Below, one piece after another: positions 32,588 through 46,400 of a DNA stretch of 64,000 nucleotides. The number at the start of each line of letters is the position of its first letter. Positions within the stretch are counted from its first letter, which is position 1. Source of the stretch: Lingula anatina (lineage: Eukaryota; Brachiopoda; Lingulata; Lingulida; Lingulidae); the NCBI RefSeq assembly GCF_001039355.2, contig NW_019773515.1:1-64000 (forward strand). Direction: 5' to 3'. Made by a program: the position numbers and the translations under genes. A model generated the notes under the pieces. It searched no databases, had not been told where the DNA came from, and saw only the letters and a list, made by a program, of their open reading frames with translations.

Positions 32588-33342
32588 TTACAGATTTTTT
32601 GATCACTGATTTAGTGTGAGTGCCTCATTTTGACACCAAATATTACAATAATACTATTTTCACTGCCATTTTTGTCTTACCACTTTAATAAGAAAAAGGA
32701 CTTTTAAATAACAACTATTTGTTTGAAAAACAAAGCAAATTAACCTCAAAGCCACAGTTAATGTAGTACTAATAATATCCTATTTGAATTTTTACATTCA
32801 GTAATGAAATAACCGTGACCCTGAATTTTAAAGACTTGAAAAAAGAAGCAAGTATGGAAGGCAAAAATTAAATCTTAATGTTACAATGTCTTTACCTTTT
32901 GTACTTTGCACAGTATACCAAATACAACAAAGTTATGTAACTTATCATACAATATAATAACAAATTTAAAATGTCTTAAAGCTCCCACCAATTTGGGAGA
33001 CATTGTACCTAGGCAGTAATAGCTGATTTTTTGGTACCCAACATCCCAACAACAGTGTCACACTTAAAAAAGAAACTGATAGAAGAAAACTACCATTCTG
33101 CTCCGCAGACATGAAGTAAATAAAATCTGAAGCATTTTCAACAAAATATATAATATTATATATTTACAACCACTGGCATGGGTTAAAATCATGTTTTCTT
33201 ATCAAAAGCATTACCTCTGGACCACTAAATATGTATAGATGGCCACAAATCATTAAGCTGCTGCCTTAAACTCCTCAAACGTGTACAACAAAATGTCACC
33301 TCTGACCCAAATAACCTTGTCATTATCTGTAAATGCTCTTTA

Positions 33343-33343
<1 letters not shown>

Positions 33344-33373
<30 letters not shown>
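33344..33373. repeat. Poly-A run (30 nt)
   Basis: Uninterrupted A homopolymer. No retroposon body was recognised next to it. Confidence 0.9.
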
Positions 33374-33375
<2 letters not shown>

Positions 33376-34865
33376 TGGCTTGTTTTCAAGCAGAAATGTC
33401 CATAATATCCACACAATCTGACCAGTATAACATACAAAATCATAGTGTACATCATTGACTATGCTGAAAATTACAACTCATTACATTGGGAAGCCTAAGT
33501 GACTGTAAAGGAAGGGTATAGAAAGACACCAGACTCATGTACAAATTGGCAAGAAAATACCTTTTAAATTTAGCAAAAAAAGTTTGATTATTCTGCCTTA
33601 AGCATATACTTAATTGTTGTAGAATAAAATGCTGAGGCATTTTTTTTCTTCAACACAGACTTTCTTTTATCTTTACCAATCCCAGTTGAATTAAAAGATG
33701 ATGGAGAAGACACTGCAGCTGTCCTCCCGCTTACTGTACATGTTCAAACTCAAAAATTCTACAGTCCACTTCCCTGCCTTTGGTTAAAAGTTTTTGGTGA
33801 AAATAAGATAATAACAGCTTCTATATCAACAGGTTGTCAGTTTTAGAGACAAAAGAAGCCAAAAACTCAAGCATTCGGTATTCCAAATCCTACCAAAATC
33901 TTATAAAGCTAATTTTCAACCCCTCCATTATCAGAAAAACATACAGATTACCAATAAAAGATATGCCATTCACAGGTTTAATGTAATTTTCATCTAACCT
34001 TGTGTTCCTTACATTTCTTGTCAATTGTCTCCAGCAAGTCACAAACATAGATGTCACCCCTCTCAAAGATATAACATAATAAGGTCTTTTTTTACAGTTA
34101 AGTCTATTGACTGCAGATTTTGTTTCACAGAGGGCTTGGTCCAAATATTGCACTAAGTGTGGTAAATTGAGCATGTGATGAATTCTTAGGGGGGAATACC
34201 TTGCAAATACTCACAAAGCACATTATCTGGCACATAGTATAAAAATGATAAGATTTTCTATGTGTCACGGATACAATTTCATTCAAATTTTGTGAACAAA
34301 TAATTGGCAATAAATTAAAATATGTAACAGATGTGGTTTTGGAGTCAAAATATTTTTTGGAGATTTCTGCCATTTCTCCGACTCGGAACATCTATCTACA
34401 TAATTTCAAGGCATTGTTTATCTATCAAGAGGATACAAACTATACTTTAAATTATTCTGATGAGACACAGTTCAGATTTTATCAACAAAAATGTGGATTT
34501 AGCCTTTTCTTTAAATGGTTTTCTGACTTTTATATCTCTGTATCAAAAACCTTAAACAAAAAGCCTTCAACAATCCTGTACCATCACTGAAAATTTTATG
34601 ATTGTCTATCAAATGATTAACAAATAGTGTTTGAAACAAATTGTGATCCTGTTCCAACTTAAAGAAACCACCCACTAAAACACTGGGGCAGAACTCCATT
34701 GATACTGCCAGAAAAGCTTGAAAGATAGTGAGCTGTGCAATGCACATTAAAATCAAGGCATGAGTAAGCTCAGCATCTGTGTTTTATAACATGGGCACAT
34801 TTGACACAAAGAAAGCCTGAATATGTAGTTACTCTGTGAAGATATTATTTTAAGTAAACTGTTAG

Positions 34866-34920
34866 TAAAAAAAAAAAAATAAATAAATAAATAAATAAAT
34901 AAAAAATAAATAAAAATAAA
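34866..34920. repeat. (AAAT)n microsatellite
   Basis: A-rich run of AAAT units with interruptions. Confidence 0.9.
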
Positions 34921-35897
34921 AATTCTTTTCCCAACACTGGTCAAAGAGATATCCATTGTTTTCAAAACTTACATAATACTGGTGTCCATTTCTTAATATG
35001 TTTACAAAATACAAATACACAAGACAGCTTTAACCACCCTCATTTAAGTTATATCCCAATTCAAACACCATTAAAATTTTTATTTTAGACCAACAGTAGA
35101 ATTTTAATATATCAATCCTTCTCATAACCATAAATCTGAGTAAAATGTATACTATTCATCTTTCCTCTTGACAAAATGGTGCATGAAAATAGACTGACAC
35201 ACCTTTGTTACATAAGATTCTTAGTTCTTATGCTTTTGCACTGCTTTAAAATAGGTGATAATAAACCTCATAACCTTGGTAAACAAGCTTTACTTGACGT
35301 ATGAAGGTAATTTGACATGATGAAGTATTAGAATAAAACGTGACAAAAACAGTTTGTGAGTAGCATAAACNCACATCTGTGTCTGTACATAAAAAAGAGA
35401 GACAAAATGCCAGAGTAATTTCTCCACTCTACCTCTGAATTGGGAGTCCAATACCCCTGAATGACATGTCTCTTGAAATGATTGTGTAGAAAATCTTCCT
35501 CTGTCATTCACAAAGATAAAATACAAATTAACATAAGTATATCTATTTGCAAAAAAACTTGATGTTTGCCATAAGCGATTCTCAATCTTCTCAATACATA
35601 GGCAAACTTGATTTGAAAAGAGATGACATTGAATCTACTTCTTAATTTTGGATGTAAGATAAACATAATGAATGAGCCTTACACCCAGAAGCAAGGTATT
35701 CCCCACCTAAAGTCAGATGCAACAGCAGCATGCGGCAACACTCATGTTTTGTTCATTCCAATTACAATTTATGTCATTACTTTTAATTCTGCAAAACATA
35801 CTTTTTATTTGGAAGAGTCTCCATTAGAGAATTAGAAAAATTATACGGGGAGATGATCAGCAAAAAGAAAATCAAATGCCATGTTTCCACTCCTTAT

Positions 35898-35903
35898 TTT
35901 ATT
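35898..35903 (-). terminator. NR5A: Candidate NR5A polyadenylation signal
   Basis: AATAAA on the minus strand, about 300 nt after the NR5A stop codon. It is the best-placed canonical signal; the actual cleavage site is not visible. Confidence 0.4.
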
Positions 35904-35994
35904 GAAAGCCACTTGGCTTATCTGTTAAGCCAAATGTCTTCTTATCTCTCCAAAACTGGCCAGGTCTTTTTTTCTGACACAACCATTGAGAGAA

Positions 35995-36018
35995 AGAGAG
36001 AGAGAGAGAGGGAGAGAA
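35995..36018. repeat. (GA)n microsatellite in the NR5A 3' UTR region
   Basis: AGAGAGAGAGAGAGGGAGAG-type run (CT on the NR5A sense strand), about 190-210 nt downstream of the NR5A stop codon. Confidence 0.8.
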
Positions 36019-36204
36019 AGAGAAAGAAAGTAAGAGACAAAGATGAGACGTACACAAACATGCTGCACAATTATTCATGTCCTAATGCTACTAGATGTGA
36101 TAACATTTCATCACAATCACGCATATCACAGTTTCACCAACGATATCTTCCTCTTTCCATTTTTCTGCACAGGAGCAAGCCAATTTCCTATTTCAAACAA
36201 CCAT

Positions 36205-36452
36205 TCATTTCCTCTTGGCATGTAACATCTCCATTAACAGAGTCTGTTCTGGTACATCCCCATGAAGGTGTCGATAGTACAGATATTCCTCAACCCGTAT
36301 ACTCAACAATCGAATCTCAGACATTCGCAGCAATAACTGTCCAAATTTATCCTTAAAGTCTGGGTTAAACAGCATACTGTACTCCAAAAGGGTCGCGTTA
36401 ATCCGCTCTTGGCATTGTTCGACATAACGCTGCTCCAAGACACCGTTTACAT
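36205..36452 (-). CDS. NR5A: NR5A last exon: LBD helices 9-12 and AF-2
   Basis: [20 protein letters not shown], then [40 protein letters not shown] and LHAKRK with a TGA. Human LRH-1 has [20 protein letters not shown] and LLIEMLHAKRA. The activation helix LLMEML is intact, so coactivator binding should be possible. Acceptor TTATAG. Confidence 0.97.
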
Positions 36453-39400
36453 CTATAACAGACAAAGGTGAACTATTAAAACTTGAAATATCTTATAATC
36501 GAAGTTTTGGAGAAAATAAATATAAAATTCTATATTCTTTCTAAAATACAGCACTCAAAAATAAAAAAAAAGGTAAAAGCTTTTGATAAATTTAAAAATT
36601 CCCCCTAAAAAAATAGTACAATGAAAATCATAAATTGACAAAGGGTGGTACAAAATTCAACATTTAAGCAGGAATACACAAAGATTATCAATTTATTAAA
36701 AAAAACTATACAAAGCTTTAAACTTCAAAAATTACTATACACAAATTTTCCAGCTGATCTCTAATTGATGTTGTGGTGTACATCGATCAGTTCACTGATG
36801 GGGATTTTAAATTCCAAAATAATCAATTCACTTTGCTATTTTAAAATGCAGTTTTTCAACAGTGATATCAATATCTTTACTTAGAAAGGATGTCAAATAC
36901 CTGATATATGAAAACCTGTCATTACATATGAAAGCCCACGAAATGGCATTTTAATGAGTCCTGGGCATATTTTGCCAAATATTACCTCCAAGCAATCACA
37001 TTTCCTTGCAAAACAAATTTAATCTGTTTTTACTCAAGTGTTCCATTTCTAATATGTTTTGTCTTTTAACACTTTTCTTTTGGGTTGTGCAAAAGTTCAT
37101 CCAACGGGCTCATTCCCATTGAAACTACCTGTCTATATAAATTGATTCATCTCTGTGGGGACTCTCGCTAAATGTAATCAGTTTGCCTGGCTTACCTGGA
37201 TTGAGCAATAACAGGTATTTAAGACACAGGTATTCATTGTGATCCAGTTTCAGCTCCTGGAACTTTTTGACTAGATCTGACAGGCGGTTCTTGATATCTA
37301 CTACATCGAGGGAGTTCATATACTCTGCCCTTAGCAGTTGCCCTGTTGGCTGAAATGACAAGGAAAAATGTCTTTATATATCCACATTCTGTGTGTGTGA
37401 GCAAAATGAAGAGAGCTTGAACACCTTAAAAATAACACCTTTTATCCCCCCTCCGGAGTTATATAGTCTGTGTGATATGCTCTGAGGAGGACTGTGGTGG
37501 GATTTCAAGAGGGTGGGGAAAAGGATGAGGTTTCTAGCCAAAATGTACAGTTTTTTTTTTTAAGTTACATGTATATCCAGAATTTTGCTAAGGAAGAGGG
37601 AACAAGCATATAATATTGCATTGCTTAAAAACAGTACAATTCTACTATAATATATAGATGCAATTGCTACGTTTTGTCCCCTCCCCCTTTATTTGTATTG
37701 GGGGAGGGGCAGATGGTGCACTTTATGATTAGGGGTGAAGTGTCTACTGTGCTGCCCCCACTCTCACCTCTAAAAAATTCTGCATTAGATGCACTGTCTT
37801 AACAATAAACTAATGTGAATACAATAAGATTAAAGCTACTGCACAAAAATGGTTCATAACCAAATGCAGGGAATCAAAGACACTAAAACCAATACATAAC
37901 CAATGAGGGATGGCATGCTATCTTACCAGTACTATATCAGATGGCCAACTTTTGTTTTTCATTTGTTTAAAAAGGAAGTCCATAATCAACAGCTCACTCC
38001 ACGAGTTCTGAAGCAGCTTCATCTGATCTTCAACCTGAAATAGTATATATATAACATAAGCAGCTGCAATAATAGCAAAATGTTTTTTTTTAATCTGTAA
38101 TTTGTAGCAGTGAGTGTTTATCAACTAGGACAGTGCATAATCACAATGCTCAAAGAAAACAATACCTGTTAGACTTTAATGCAGCAAAAAAATTCATCTT
38201 CCAAAAATTTTCTCCTAATCACAAAGGTTTACTATGCGCAATAAAGTTGAGAAAATTACACACTACACACATGCATTGTCTATATGTGAAAGCCCAGTTT
38301 TAAGATGCTAACACAACTACCACTCAACAACTTTCTTATCCAGATCACTGCTCCTATAATTTCAATCACATTTTTTTGCATATTTGTGGCCAAAACATCT
38401 CTAACAGAAAATCTGCAAAACAATATACTCTAAGAACCACCACAGGTGCAACCCTAGCTGATTTTGTATCTTGTAGGAATTTTTAGTACTACTGATCAAT
38501 TATCAGGCAAAGATGAAGATGCCAGGTATTCATGTTACAACAAAGAAATGTGTGCATCTTTTTATTTTGAATCTCATAAAACATCAGAAATACCTCCTGA
38601 CATTTTCAAGCCTTTTCTAAAAAAACAACAAGCAGACAAATCTCATCAAATAAGGTGTTTCATGGCATCAAACAAAGAGACCCAGTAACCATAAATTCAG
38701 TGTTCCTCAGTCCAACAAATCGTCACTGCACTTTTTTCAATTTCTTACACTTAAACAATACAACCTTTGGCCAACATGAATGTCAGGTAAAGTGATATAT
38801 TTAAGGGATGAACAGTTTTTTTTTTTCAGTCTTATAGCACATAATTGTGCCTAGCGTACCTTTAAGTCTTTGAAGAAAAGAGCTGCCCTGGCCCAGTCCA
38901 CTAATAAAAACAGCATCTGATCAGCCAGCTTGCACAGAATCATCAATAAAGGCTGGACATCCCCAGAAGCAACCTTTGGGATCTGATCCAGAAGAAAGTT
39001 AATTACTTTATTCTCCTTTGTTCTATCTCTCTCTGCTTCAATTTTTTGTAAATCTTTCATTAGCTGAGGCAGTTGTGGTAAATATTGCTGCTGTTGTGGC
39101 TGACGCTGTTGTTGCTGCTGTTGTTGCTGACGCTGTTGTTGCTGTTGCTGTTGATGCTGGTGTTGTCGTTGCTGCTGCTGTTGTTGTGGTGGTGGTTGGG
39201 ATTGCTGGTTTAGGTGTGGGACTTGCACCTGTGGCGCCATCTCTACATGACTGTGGGCAACAGGATGTGATAGAAGTCCAGGAGAATACTGAGAGGAGGG
39301 AAAAGAAGCCATTCCTTTGGAAGAGTCTGCCATGAAAATGCCCGTGGAGTCCATCTCTCCCTTCGGACCAACTTGGCCACCATTCATATTTAGCATTATG

Positions 39401-42400
39401 GGGCTAACCTGGTCGCGACTTTGGTCTTGGTCGTACAATGCCAAGCTGTCATTTATTGCTAACTGGCAGGAATTGAGAGAACCACTGCGTTGCCGGACCT
39501 GTTGCTGCTTCATGGCACGGTCTCGTTTATACATAGGTCCGAATTTATTTCTTCCTCCTCTCATTCTGTCCTCCCGTACAGCTATAAAGTTAAATTGAAA
39601 ATTATTATTAAATATTATTAAAAAATGTATGTTCTTTGCTTGAGCATGCCTAAAACTGCAATATGGCCATTCTCAGTAATTCTTTCGGCTGCACAATAGC
39701 CCATTTTGGGTAAGAGTTGGAGGATTGCATCTGCTATTTTGATTTTTTTAAAAAGGTAATGGATAGAGGAAAATTAAATTTGGAGTATGGATGCTGGGCA
39801 AGTGCAATTGCACAAAAAAAGACTTGATTCTTGAAAAGATAAGCTGACTGTGGGTGAACATTAACAAGAGTAGGAAACTACTTAAATTAAATTGTAATTA
39901 AAAATAAATATTTCAGATATTTTTAGAAATATGGAACTCTAAAAAATCCATGTAGATGAACCATTTGATAAAATGGAGGACATTTAGGTGTAATCTCTGA
40001 GTGACACTTAACAACAATGCTGAATTAAAAAAATGTTATAAACATGACCTGTGCCCATTTTCAGACATCTCATTTTTCTTTCATCATATTTCTTTTTAAG
40101 AAAAATTGAAAGATGAGATGCACCAGGAATTTCACAGAAATATTTTATGCAGATAAGATCTTTAATCTTTTATTAGTTATTCATGCTAGTATGTAGAGTT
40201 GGTTTAATTGAGCAGCACGCATTATCTACTGTGGCATTCTGCCACTTCAACATGTTAAAATCTGACAGAAATCATGCGGAAACAGTACCTTCTAACTTCA
40301 TTCCAACTAGTAAGCATTTCTGAAATCTACAATATGGACAGCGTTTCCTCTGACTTTTGTCTATGTGGCAGCTTTGGTCATCTACGCAAGAGTAGACTTT
40401 TTTATTCTGGACTGTGCGCTTGAAAAAACCTGCAAAGAACAATTGAGCAATTGAGCACAAAGCCAATACTGTTCATAAACCCAGAATTTTATAGTATTTA
40501 AAATATGATGATGAATGTGTTCAATAACAATAACTGGTTCTATCTGCTTCATTTCATATCATTATTGTAAAACGGGAGAAAATTAATTGATAATAAGGTT
40601 TCCACAGAAAACACACATGCTCTGGTAGTCTACTGACAAAGTAAATCTATTTCTAGAAACACGTATCTCCTATTATAAACCCTTTAAAACTAATTAACAA
40701 CATTTCATTGAAAAATATGTCCAAGTCAACTAAGTGCAAATTAACTCTAACTTCTTAAATAATTAGCAGGTTTTTATTACAACCGTTTTGAGCATCTGTA
40801 CTCCATGGTGGGCTGTAATACACTTCCACTGACACATTTTGAAATAAAAGATTGAATATCAAAGGCCTAGGAGTTTAAATCATGGGTTTTTATCTGACAC
40901 TTTTTTAAAAAATGTCCCAGACTTACAATAACAGGCATATTAATATTAACAAAATGGTGGCAAAAATGAATTTTCCTGAAAATGCTAACACTTTTCCGCT
41001 GAATCACCAAGGTCTACCATGGCAAAAATTGTCAACAAACTTACATGAACTGTGAACTGTTTTTTCCATTCTTCACTTCTCATTTTTGGGCTACTCTTGT
41101 AATTCGGATGAGCAGATAATTTCATTTGTCACAGTAAAAAGTTAGAAATTAACAGCATAAATATCCGAAACAATGAGAAATTTGCTTTAATTTCAAGGAG
41201 ACTAGAAAACATCTTTTTTCACTACATTAAGCCCTTGCACGCACTGGATGCCTTCAGGACACATTTTATCACATGTTGTGACACTTGCAAATTGTTGTGT
41301 GAGGGATCTACTTGGCTCGAGTTAACTAGGAAAAAATCCTGGAATCATGATAAAACACACTACTAGCTCTCTTTTGTCACATGTACAAGCTGTGTGTTGC
41401 CTTAATCGGCCAGGCAAGCTTCTTTGTCAATATGATATTTTTTCCTCTTCATTTACCTTTATTGCTGTCATAGTTTTTTAATCAATCAACCCCATGAACT
41501 ATTTCACATGTTACTAGCGCGTGGTTCATCTTAAGGCCACACAAGCATGTTTTTGTTTCTTACTAGCCAAATGAAATCTATCCACAATATGACTGAAAGG
41601 ATGGCAATTTTTTCATATCTATAGAAATTATAATTTCAAAAAGGAATAAAAAGGGATAACAACTCTTTGTAAGAAATCCATATTTTATAATAAATACATT
41701 GTAAACAACTCATAAAAATATAATACATTCTATTAAACCACAAAAATGGCAGTTATAGCAATTATTCTGAAATCTGTGCTTGTCATCTGACCACGTGACC
41801 TCCATAGATGGCAATACTCTGTAGTAATCTCTTAAGAGATTTATTACCAAAAACTTTTGAAAAAAAAAGGACTAACTCTGAATCTAGAAATGGATTCATT
41901 AACCGTTGGTTAGTATGGGAAATTGTTGTTAACCCCTGGAAAATTCATTTTTTGGCCAAAATGAACAGTGGTTATCCTTTTAGGCAACTGGTGAAAATAC
42001 TAAATTAGAATTTAAAACCATGGGATCATGATTGTTCACAAATCATAACAACAGTACATCCCTTGCTAAACTGTACTTACTTAATTATTTTAAATAATTA
42101 TTTTTCAATACTGTGCACACCAAACATACCACAATATTAGGCATATTGTTTTTTAATTTGATCCTTGAGACATAACTAAACCTTCAAAACAATAGTTTTA
42201 AAATTCATATTACGACCTTTTGACATCGTCTTTCATTGATGATTCTTTGGCAACTGCCAATGCTGATGTTTCCCTGGCAATTGACATGTTAGTGGAATTA
42301 GCCAGAGCTGATATTTTGGCCTCATACACCAATGGTCAAACTCAAATTGTTACAGAATGTCTCTGTTGTCGGGTCCGACATAAAGATCATATGAAGTCGT

Positions 42401-43350
42401 ATGACGTAATGTCTTGTAGTCTAATAGCTCGAGTAATGCGGCAGTCTCTGTGTATGACGCCGAGGTAAAGAAATTAATTATACAATTAAAGGTAGTTAAA
42501 GTTTGCGTCATGGACCATACATGTAGATAAGGAATAAGGATATAAGCAATACCTTGAGAGAGATTGGGGAGTCATGTAGAAGGAAGCAGCAGAGGAGGAG
42601 ATTGGAAGCGACGGAGTACGGAGCTGACGAGTTAAGAGTTGGAGACTTCATTTAGAATATGTAGTTACCGAGCGTCAACGAATAAATCATTTAACTGGTC
42701 ATTATGTGGATTTGGGTTTTCTTCGCGCGACCTTACGTAAATCTGACACGAACCGTGGAATCTTTGGATTGCGTTATCCACCAAGTTAGTCTAAAACGTG
42801 ATGTCCTATTTCGAGCCCACGCTTGAATTAAGCGTACAAAATTATATAAGTTTAGGACATTCGTCATAGGTATATGTAAAAGGTTCATTACACTGTAACA
42901 TTGTAGAGTGCTTGTTACCGTTGATTTGTCCCGTATCCATCACTCATTACACTGACTACCCACTCAGGAATTACAAAGAATTTTAAAGTCTTCTCCCTTG
43001 AATCAACCAGCTTCCAGTTACAGTTCAACTGTTGCTTGATAAGGCCAAAATGAACAACTAAGTACTAGTAGTGCTCCCTTTTCACACCAAATGTAAAGTT
43101 TATGGCATCGCTCCAATTTCACCGGTCCCAAACATGTAATTCTGCTAGACCATAGAGAATTTCACTTCCTTTTGATAGTTACAGATTCCTGTGATGTCAT
43201 TGATTGTACCTTGTATGTGAAGGTGTTCATCAATTCTATATAACAGAATTTACATTTAAGTATACACACTAAGTATTAACCTATTTCAATATGGTACCTA
43301 TGTAATTGTTTGGTCATAGTCTATGTAAAATTGTGCTAGAACTGATAAAG

Positions 43351-43428
<78 letters not shown>

Positions 43429-46400
43429 AAGAATCTGAATCTGAATCCTTTTACAATCTCCCAATGTACCGATCAAACGTGATCCAGTGCTACGGTGATG
43501 TGGAGCAGATGGGCTCCATTTAGATGGTTCTTTAATAAAGATTATGAAATCATCTAATTTATATGCAAGGGATTTGGAGTTGCTTCCTGGACCAAGCAAT
43601 GTAGCTCACAGTTGTAATAAATCGTTGTGTGAACCCTAGAGTCACTCCTCCCACTACTCTGTAATAGACCAATGACATCTCAGATGTGGTTGTCACGTGA
43701 CTCAACATGTAATCAGCGCGATAACACAAGACACCAGCAGGTCGCTATTTTACTGAGAAGTGTCAAGACATAGGAAGAAACTTATGAAAGTTGAGACATG
43801 GATGTTAAGCGGTTCTTGGTATCATCACTATTTTTAAAGTAATATCCAGTCTAAACAGTATACCACTTGACGTTAAAAGGGCCTCTCACTAGGAAGGATA
43901 CTGAGTAACAGCCCGATTCATTTCTGTGCTCCTCTCTAACTTAATTGTCTGAGGTGAGTGCAAATACAACATGACAAATGTAGTCCATGAAAATAAGTTA
44001 GTGCGCACTAACTCTACGGGACTCAGATAACAGACTAACACACCTCCTCCTAGCATTGAGTAGAATACTGTACAGAGAAGCTGGTGATTATATGAGTACT
44101 AGTACATCAGAAATAAGAGGAAGATTGTAGCGACAGTATTTACCATGTTTTTATGTCACTGTTGCATTGCTTTCTAAGACATTTCCTGTGCATAAACAAC
44201 CCTATCTCTTACTTACGATTTGTCCTGGCACATCCTCTTTGTAAGAATCTCAACTTTGCAATATAAGGTTTTTGTGACTTCCCGTACTCAAGAGTCTTCA
44301 ACTCAGCATTACAATGGTAGAGCACCTCTTGCATACCCCAGTGGCTATCTAATCTATTTTTGAAATAATTTATTGGCTCCGTATTCACCACTTGTTCTGG
44401 TATCACCATGTGTTTTCTTGTCTTGTATAGCAGCATTCACATTAAATATGGCAACCCACTTAAAAGCTTGCTGTCTAATCCCCGACACTGAATAGATTCC
44501 CCGCGGGGATTATGCAACAAACATTCAAGTGGGTCGGCCATATTTGATCTGCGTGCTAGTTCATCTGCTGTTGGGAATACGGCCTATGAAGTCATTTACT
44601 GCCATTTCTTTTTAAATCATCTAAGATGATAGCCATTGTGCCTTCACTTTGATATAGGTAACACCACAGCAAATTTTTTTATATCCTACCTTTACAACTT
44701 TCACAGGTAAGAAGACCATAGTGGTACCCGGATACTTTGTCTCCACAAACTGGACACAGCTCGGCTATGGGACCCTTCACATCATGGTTGAAGTTGAAGT
44801 CATCCATACTGACAGAGGTGGCTAAAATACAAACAAGAATGTCTTGTTAGCAAAGTTAACAACAGAAATGGCAGTTGCAATTGTGACAGACAAAAAAAAA
44901 TGCCAAATATTTATCCAAGTCTGTAAGAACACATTAAAGGGATTAAGAAAAAGACTTAGGGAATGTAATTTCAACAATTCATTACTAAAAATAAGCAAAA
45001 TCTCACTTTTTTCATTTATTAATTTTGATCCCTTTATTTTATTTATTTCTATTTAATTTTTCATTTAATTTATTTTTGATTACATTTATTTATTTAATTT
45101 TTTAAAAAGGTGGAAAAAGAATGCTAAGATAAAAAGTTATGACTGTCATTTGATAACTGTTGAAAATGTACGTTTAATGCAACATAATTCAAAGAACAAT
45201 TCACAAAACACACATCGAACTGTGCTGGCACTTTCCTAATTTAATCATGATAATTAAATTTAGTGAGTGCTCAACTTAGTTACTTGACTTAATTACCCCC
45301 TAGCTGTCAGACAATTAAGCTGATTCCACTGACTGCACTTAGAGAGAATCCCCCGCAGAGTTGGACCGACCTAGATGGTACAATGTCCGAATCTGAATGG
45401 GCCCCAAGATCTGGTACCATTATCGAGAGCTGTGATGGAAGTATTGTATCATTAAGATAAAGTATGTTAATAATACTTCAAATGGATCACTAACAACTTC
45501 AGCAATCTACCTTATCATCCTAGATGTCCAAACAAAGTTGACCTGCTGTGCCCTTTACAAGCCATAGTCATGGGGTCAACAATCCACAGCAATTATGCAA
45601 TAGGATGCCAAATGTATAGGATATTTTAACTGACTACAGTACCTGACTGAACTTATATAGCTGGGTTACTGCATTTTGCTAGTTTGTTTAGTGTAATAAT
45701 CATGCATGTCAGCACAAAGACAAACCATAACAATGTGATTATTTAACATGTAAATCATGTTCCTTTTCATTAAAGTTTTTTTAACTTACACAAAGCCAAA
45801 TAACTCCAATCTAATGCAGAGAATGACAAACTAATGCTATGACTACCAAAAAATTTCCCTTATATCCTTTAATTTTGCCATACACAATTATTTTTTGAAG
45901 AACCATCAACCTTTGTCATCTCCGTAAAAACTACCGTCTGCCACCATGATGACATAACTGCTTTCCAATATAATTAATTTTCACATAAATAATTCACTGC
46001 CGAGGTATGATACATCTACCCTATAAATTGCTATATGAAAACCTTCCTTTCAAATGAATGAAAAATGTTGAAAATATGGTAAGACAGGATGAAAAAAATG
46101 AAGAAAATTAGGGAATAACTTAGGAATATATGTCTTTAATAAAAAAAAAACATTGTGATTAATATTATAACAATGAAGAAGAAGAAATAGAATTTGCTAC
46201 ATGAAATAATGTCATTATGTAGCTAGCTGTTACATCAGATAAGGCACGGAACTGTTTACAGGCACTAAGCCAGACAGAAGTCGGCGATAGCATCCCATAT
46301 TCAGCATCTCACTTATTCAGGATGTTTACAACATGACGTAAGATTAAAGTTCACACTGTCTGGTGTCTGTGAGCGCAGACAGCCGTGAACGCAGAGAGCG

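Larger units (their letters stand above)
30443..36190. other. Intergenic DNA between convergent DAXX and NR5A
   Basis: No gene is supported. It contains repeat R1 (minus copy), a perfect hairpin, one MITE, several A-rich microsatellites and a single N at 35371. The last few hundred bases are the NR5A 3' UTR. Confidence 0.5.

Noticed and set aside
39018-39335. 105-codon plus-strand ORF rich in Ala/Val
   Set aside because: Antisense shadow of the NR5A glutamine-repeat exon.
43336-43599. ORF with a long Asn run
   Set aside because: Translation of an (ATT)n microsatellite.
44845-45056. 70-codon plus-strand ORF
   Set aside because: AT-rich low-complexity intron sequence antisense to NR5A.
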